Positions 14,201-17,487 of a DNA stretch of 17,487 bases are shown here, piece by piece. How positions within the stretch are numbered: position 1 is the stretch's first letter; each line of letters opens with the position of its first letter. This stretch comes from Candidatus Omnitrophota bacterium. Lineage in GTDB: Bacteria; Omnitrophota; Gorgyraeia; Tantalellales; Tantalellaceae. The notes below the pieces were generated by a model. That model did no database searches. It was not told where the DNA came from and saw only the letters and a list, made by a program, of their open reading frames with translations. Both the position numbers and the translations under genes were made by a program. The stretch covers positions 1-17,487 of the forward strand of contig JAGLIU010000149.1 of NCBI GenBank assembly GCA_023142805.1. Reading direction: 5' to 3'.

Positions 14201-17200
14201 TATTAATATTATAAACGATCCGGAAAGAAAAGACCGACGTGAATGGTTCGGAGTTCTGAAAACGCTGACAGGTGAAAGCGAAAGAGAAAATAAGTGGATA
14301 AAACAGAAAGTATATATTGAACCGGTTGTTAAAGGTATAAGTATGCTTGAAGAAGAAGATGCCGCCGCAAATATAGAATTTACGACGCGGCTTATTAGGG
14401 ACGGTGTTATTGGAAGGGGAGAAATAAATAGAGGTCTTTCAGCCACCAAGTATCACGAATGGCTGAAGTTTTTTATCAAGAGGAAAGGTGGCATAGTGAG
14501 GGGGGCTATGACGTTTTTTAAACACAAGATAGATTTTACCGAAGAAAAGGGAGAGGTTTTTCTTAGCAGAAGGTTTGTATCCTGTCTTATGGGGCAGTCA
14601 GAGAGGATAGTGAAAGCCGGAGCGGAAGCCTTGAAGGAATTGGTAAAGGCGATCGATGATATTCCCGGGAATATAAAGATTATGAATCTCGAAGAACTGA
14701 TCGCTGTATACGAAAAAATATATATGAAACCTTTTCCCCCGCCTTTTTACTATTTTTATCTGAAAAATTTAGCGAGGTTTAAAAATAACTACACGGCTAT
14801 TGAAAAAATAAGAGAGTATATGACCCCGGAACTTGTCGAAATCTGCGGGACAGCGCTGGATATGTTCCATGAGGATATTTACAAATTAATGAGTGACGGA
14901 AAGAGTCCTCAGGAAATGGAATATATCCTGAAAGATATGACGGAAGAGAGGGTTATACGAGAATGTAGAACCGCCGGGAGGGAAAACTATGTGCCCTATA
15001 CCGGAAAATTGGGTGGATTTTTAGCGATGTTATTTAAAGAAGGAAGAAAAGTGCCGGAAAAGCTGAAACACGCCTTCAGGCTTCTTTATTTGTGTTTTGG
15101 TGACGGGGAGGAGAATATTACAACGGGTTATTTTATCGCGGAGAACTGTTTGAAGCATTTGCCGCTGACCAATTTCAAACTCTTGCCCGCTGATCCTCCT
15201 GTTTTTGAGCGTAAAAGCATGGACGATATCCCGGGAATAGATAAAGGACATCTTGATACCCTTCTGGAAGGGGCTGAACTGTATAAGGTAATGGGCAGGA
15301 CAGCCGTATATAAGACGAGACAGGGTAAATATCTGGCGTTGAAATTTCTTAAATATTCTGAAAGCAAACTGAACGGAAGCGACATTGAATACAGAACGGA
15401 AGATCCGGGCAAACTGGTTTATGAAAGCGAATATTTTGAATATTTGAACGAGTTAAAAAAACAGGGAGCGAACTTGCGGAGTGAATATCCGCGGGCTGTG
15501 TTTATTAACGGGCAAAGAGTTGTACGTGTTGATTCAGGTTATTTTCAGGAAGATATGATTTGCGGAATTAACCGTTCAATTGCCTTATCTAGGAAACCGG
15601 ATGAAAAATTTTCAGTAGATTCAACTAGCGACAGGTATACTATAATGGCATATGAAGCAGACACTCCGGACTATTTTACTTACCTGCATGAAGAAAAAGA
15701 TGATGAGAAGTCAAGGGAAGCTTTTGACCGGAACCTTCACGATCTATGTGTTTTGGCTCGGTTCGGTATAGTTCATCCTGATATAATCGATATGTTTCAC
15801 ACTTTTAACGTGAGAAAACGGGATAAAGGAATATATTTTTGGATGAATGATGTTATACAGGGGACGCATACTTTTCTTGGAGCGGGACGGTTGTCCGGGT
15901 GGGAAAACGCGATAAAATATTCCAATATGCGTGTTTCAGGGAACGCTGATTTCGCGGAAATGGTCCGGCTGGACGATCTTGTAACTCTTGAGCAGGAACA
16001 TTCAAAATATTTAAAATCAAATCTTAACAGGTTTCCTGTCGAGAAAAGGAAGAGTTATCTAATGGCCCACTTTATAGGGAACTATTTGTTAGCTGCCGTA
16101 CTAACCGAAGGCAAACGTCTTAAGCCGGCAGGGAAGCTGGTTCCTGAGTACAGGGATAAACTCGCGGATAGAATAAGAGATATGTATACCGCGGCTTATA
16201 CGGGGTTGTTGGGCGAAGGGTCGGAAGATATTTCCCTGCTTGTAGACTGGGATATGTTCGCCCGTCAGATGATCTTTTTTATGGGGGGAGAATATAAAAA
16301 ATATGCCGGGAAAAATGTACCGGAAGGTATTATTGATGGTCTGACTCCTGAAATAAAACCCAGCGAAGGGTGGGGTTTTATACACAGGGAAGTTGTAGAA
16401 GCCGCTATAAGAAAAAAGTCGGAGCTCAAAGGGATAGATGTTCAGAAAGCAATGAATACGTATCTATGCTTGAATATAACAAGGAGAGAGAGATCTGGAC
16501 ATATTTATCTTTTTAGATCGGATTTTGAGAATTTGATAGAAAAAGAGAGTAATAAACATTTGGCGGATATCATGAAACAATTGTACACAGAATATTCAAC
16601 CGGATGGCGCTTTAATGGTAAAAATGAAGACCTGGGCACAGTAAACGGTCCGTTTCCTCTACAGGAACTTATTAAAGCGAATTATATTTATACAACGGCG
16701 ATGGTTGCCCGGCATACTGTTGCGCATTATGAAAAAGTGGAAGATGATGATCTTGAAGTAGAAGTTTATAAACCGGGGACGGATAAAAAACTGGGAAAAC
16801 TTGAACTTAACAGGTATTGGAAGAATCCCGTAAAAACAGCGGTAAAGGGTATTGAACAAATGGAGATAGAAAATGAAAGCTATAAAAGGCTCATACTTGA
16901 GATATTAAAACTTTTCGAGAATTCTCCGCCGAAACTGTACACGTTCAATAAACTTGTCAAAGATCTTTACGGTTTCTCCTCCCCCGAACATAACTTTATA
17001 GTCCTTCACAAAGATTTTCAGAATGATCCTATCGCGTTATTGCATGAACTAATGGAATATGTCATAAAACAGGGAAAATTGGAGATATCGATCCTGTCCG
17101 ACAAAGAAAATCTTATTGTATCAATAGACGGGATAGGAAATTTCCCGGTTAATGTCAGCAATGCTATGAATATGCTGAAAGAGGATGGGGAAGTTTGGGT

Positions 17201-17487
17201 TAATCGGAGTGTAAACAAACTAAACCGGAATCCCCATTACCTGTTAAGGATATTGCAGCGGGAAATTTTTATGGAAGAGGATGTTTTCTTGACGAAAAGC
17301 ATAAAGAAAAAAACAGACAAACGTATATGTTGTGTACATCATGAAGATCCTGATGAAATAGAGGATCTAGAAGACTTTTTAAGAAAAAGCCCCGCATATG
17401 AAATAGAGGATGAAAAAGGCGTGGTGATGGAAATAACAGGTCTGCACATTCCGGAAGAAGGGGAAGATCTTTTCGCGGGGTATTCGG
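11283..17487 (+). CDS. Giant exported multidomain protein, partial at 3' end
   Basis: One open frame of 2068 codons with no stop, running off the window; the true length is unknown. Residues 1-27 are a signal peptide (basic MVAKRRIINK, hydrophobic core, likely cut after NTVTA). Next come a VAPS...LAP stretch and a region with HERTEA (His113-Glu117, an HExxE motif). Residues about 335-363 (FFCPGGSCG ... RIVVVDR) look Rossmann-like. Residues about 690-1150 are repeating helical pairs of HEAT-like type, for example RFLVENDHVNKTIL and KLLVEKNIVTQEEI. Residues 1333-1540 resemble a degenerate protein kinase (GRTAVYK, LALKFLK, IVHPDIID). A second HExxE (LHELMEY, His1921-Glu1925) is followed by NPHYLLRILQREIF. 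No named family is assigned. The style matches very large secreted proteins of Omnitrophota; the periplasmic or extracellular role is unknown. Confidence 0.88.
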   Translation, partial: MVAKRRIINKIISITICICFLANTVTADHMVAPSRVSSKTATLAPFLASQSPFIKSQIKSVLLRHRVISAVSNEAKELLFIHGGPALLLDDGTFLVDEGLTRDDYRLIRAITHERTEALMQILAKRNRAQYEKIMNFMVNTGLDKICLEFIGRGIDDMIYEPQFRGKRELVLNHIVATIVEWYNFFEKGYSGYDDIRETYFYRIIRPLVNKGRELGYFSEIFFNAQKGEDFLRMTLNRGFRFEKAAANSRGTKKNKVSVSKDSGISPEKIENDAPDMKDKGFTVGFDRVYAEEKDIPEEELRKYKSILKVIGIQPTDAVIGRLYKIVSAWTEKDYAFFCPGGSCGMVSAGAAKNIDRIVVVDRLCRYDPGDVEKEQGALYQLYSGGFIPDNVWYEVICDMLEAEAGGLGVEICLGTALKNLQAIGKFGEEKKENLIQDIESMKVIRDVYCRFHEKGINAHAQLNRAIPDLVVSGEIKADADSLRIFDESLRRIDEGMPEDLRNSAGDGFEFFAIKYSDYYEYSQFLKRRNISPSEKLIFKFHKTILWSRVLEWRITSGKTACGDIPKRGMIFENNSLQNAVDLLNENRAVNNAEQLEVILEIAEEMYKTDKNASVELKKYLLFSDNENILLKGTETFRGIVHRFLNDYKDIISPEVGERILLKSGSGRTGGKDEDDGFAMGKLAEARVSTISFLREDMTEKVRRLVNGMGTETLSEKKARAEAIRFLVENDHVNKTILSEIGLLEKMINELSSEDPGIRFVCAEIIKLLVEKNIVTQEEIKGRLPIEELADDYFLMRSGFLLKADSLKAISCFIEAGLVGKKIIGKIKLVRGLVKGLVCFQMEGAIKLDEYAADVCETSARVLARLSDKGLIEDRDMLEEILPADILVNWMLNSTGKIVNASAKALKILDSEGLLKNKEKLRQRIYKSDIFQAMGDEIRRDPQKITAMRIKAFRESGLITREELRNEFSLGDIINIINDPERKDRREWFGVLKTLTGESERENKWIKQKVYIEPVVKGISMLEEEDAAANIEFTTRLIRDGVIGRGEINRGLSATKYHEWLKFFIKRKGGIVRGAMTFFKHKIDFTEEKGEVFLSRRFVSCLMGQSERIVKAGAEALKELVKAIDDIPGNIKIMNLEELIAVYEKIYMKPFPPPFYYFYLKNLARFKNNYTAIEKIREYMTPELVEICGTALDMFHEDIYKLMSDGKSPQEMEYILKDMTEERVIRECRTAGRENYVPYTGKLGGFLAMLFKEGRKVPEKLKHAFRLLYLCFGDGEENITTGYFIAENCLKHLPLTNFKLLPADPPVFERKSMDDIPGIDKGHLDTLLEGAELYKVMGRTAVYKTRQGKYLALKFLKYSESKLNGSDIEYRTEDPGKLVYESEYFEYLNELKKQGANLRSEYPRAVFINGQRVVRVDSGYFQEDMICGINRSIALSRKPDEKFSVDSTSDRYTIMAYEADTPDYFTYLHEEKDDEKSREAFDRNLHDLCVLARFGIVHPDIIDMFHTFNVRKRDKGIYFWMNDVIQGTHTFLGAGRLSGWENAIKYSNMRVSGNADFAEMVRLDDLVTLEQEHSKYLKSNLNRFPVEKRKSYLMAHFIGNYLLAAVLTEGKRLKPAGKLVPEYRDKLADRIRDMYTAAYTGLLGEGSEDISLLVDWDMFARQMIFFMGGEYKKYAGKNVPEGIIDGLTPEIKPSEGWGFIHREVVEAAIRKKSELKGIDVQKAMNTYLCLNITRRERSGHIYLFRSDFENLIEKESNKHLADIMKQLYTEYSTGWRFNGKNEDLGTVNGPFPLQELIKANYIYTTAMVARHTVAHYEKVEDDDLEVEVYKPGTDKKLGKLELNRYWKNPVKTAVKGIEQMEIENESYKRLILEILKLFENSPPKLYTFNKLVKDLYGFSSPEHNFIVLHKDFQNDPIALLHELMEYVIKQGKLEISILSDKENLIVSIDGIGNFPVNVSNAMNMLKEDGEVWVNRSVNKLNRNPHYLLRILQREIFMEEDVFLTKSIKKKTDKRICCVHHEDPDEIEDLEDFLRKSPAYEIEDEKGVVMEITGLHIPEEGEDLFAGYS

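Overview
The window looks like a chromosomal segment of an uncultured Gram-negative bacterium, most likely Candidatus Omnitrophota (OP3). The Gram-negative call rests on a TolC-type outer-membrane channel with an RND pump and a lipoprotein adaptor. The Omnitrophota call is an inference. It rests on the style of the very large secreted protein at the right end (signal peptide, then a short Pro/Ser-rich 'VAPS..LAP' stretch, HExxE motifs, alpha-solenoid) and on the small GlnB-like protein beside an RND pump. No rRNA or tRNA gene is present to confirm it. Every gene recognised is on the + strand.

Layout. Positions 1-261 hold palindromic and tandem repeats and no gene. A strong sigma70-type promoter (262-290) and a TetR-type operator (300-315) lead an efflux operon: TetR repressor (344-976), TolC-like channel (1020-2612), a short hairpin-less lipoprotein adaptor (2625-3512), a 1038-residue RND transporter (3509-6625) and a PII-like protein (6622-6912). 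The last two junctions are 4-base ATGA overlaps. Next come a 46-residue Lys-rich protein (6962-7102), a STAS-domain protein (7212-7688) and an RssA/patatin-like lipase (7713-8726), all in the same direction and possibly one extended envelope-stress unit.

Positions 8727-8928 contain a second exact copy of the 49-base hairpin repeat seen at the left end. A small three-helix membrane protein (8929-9234) follows, then a complete Y1/HUH transposase element (9248-10274) bounded by 23-base inverted repeats. Its right repeat contains the transposase stop codon. The element sits 25 bases upstream of a secreted protein of unknown function (10300-10896). A 386-base non-coding gap (10897-11282) holds a long imperfect inverted repeat.

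The rest of the window (11283-17487) is one uninterrupted reading frame of at least 2068 codons that runs off the right edge. It encodes a giant exported protein with an N-terminal HExxE region, a Rossmann-like segment, a HEAT-like helical solenoid, a degenerate protein-kinase-like segment and a C-terminal HExxE region.

How the parts may work together. The TetR protein probably represses its own operon by binding over the transcription start. The pump exports an unknown compound, and the PII-like protein is placed to act as a small-molecule-sensing regulator of it. The STAS and patatin proteins may connect to membrane or lipid stress. The giant protein is a separate unit of unknown role and the least understood object in the window.
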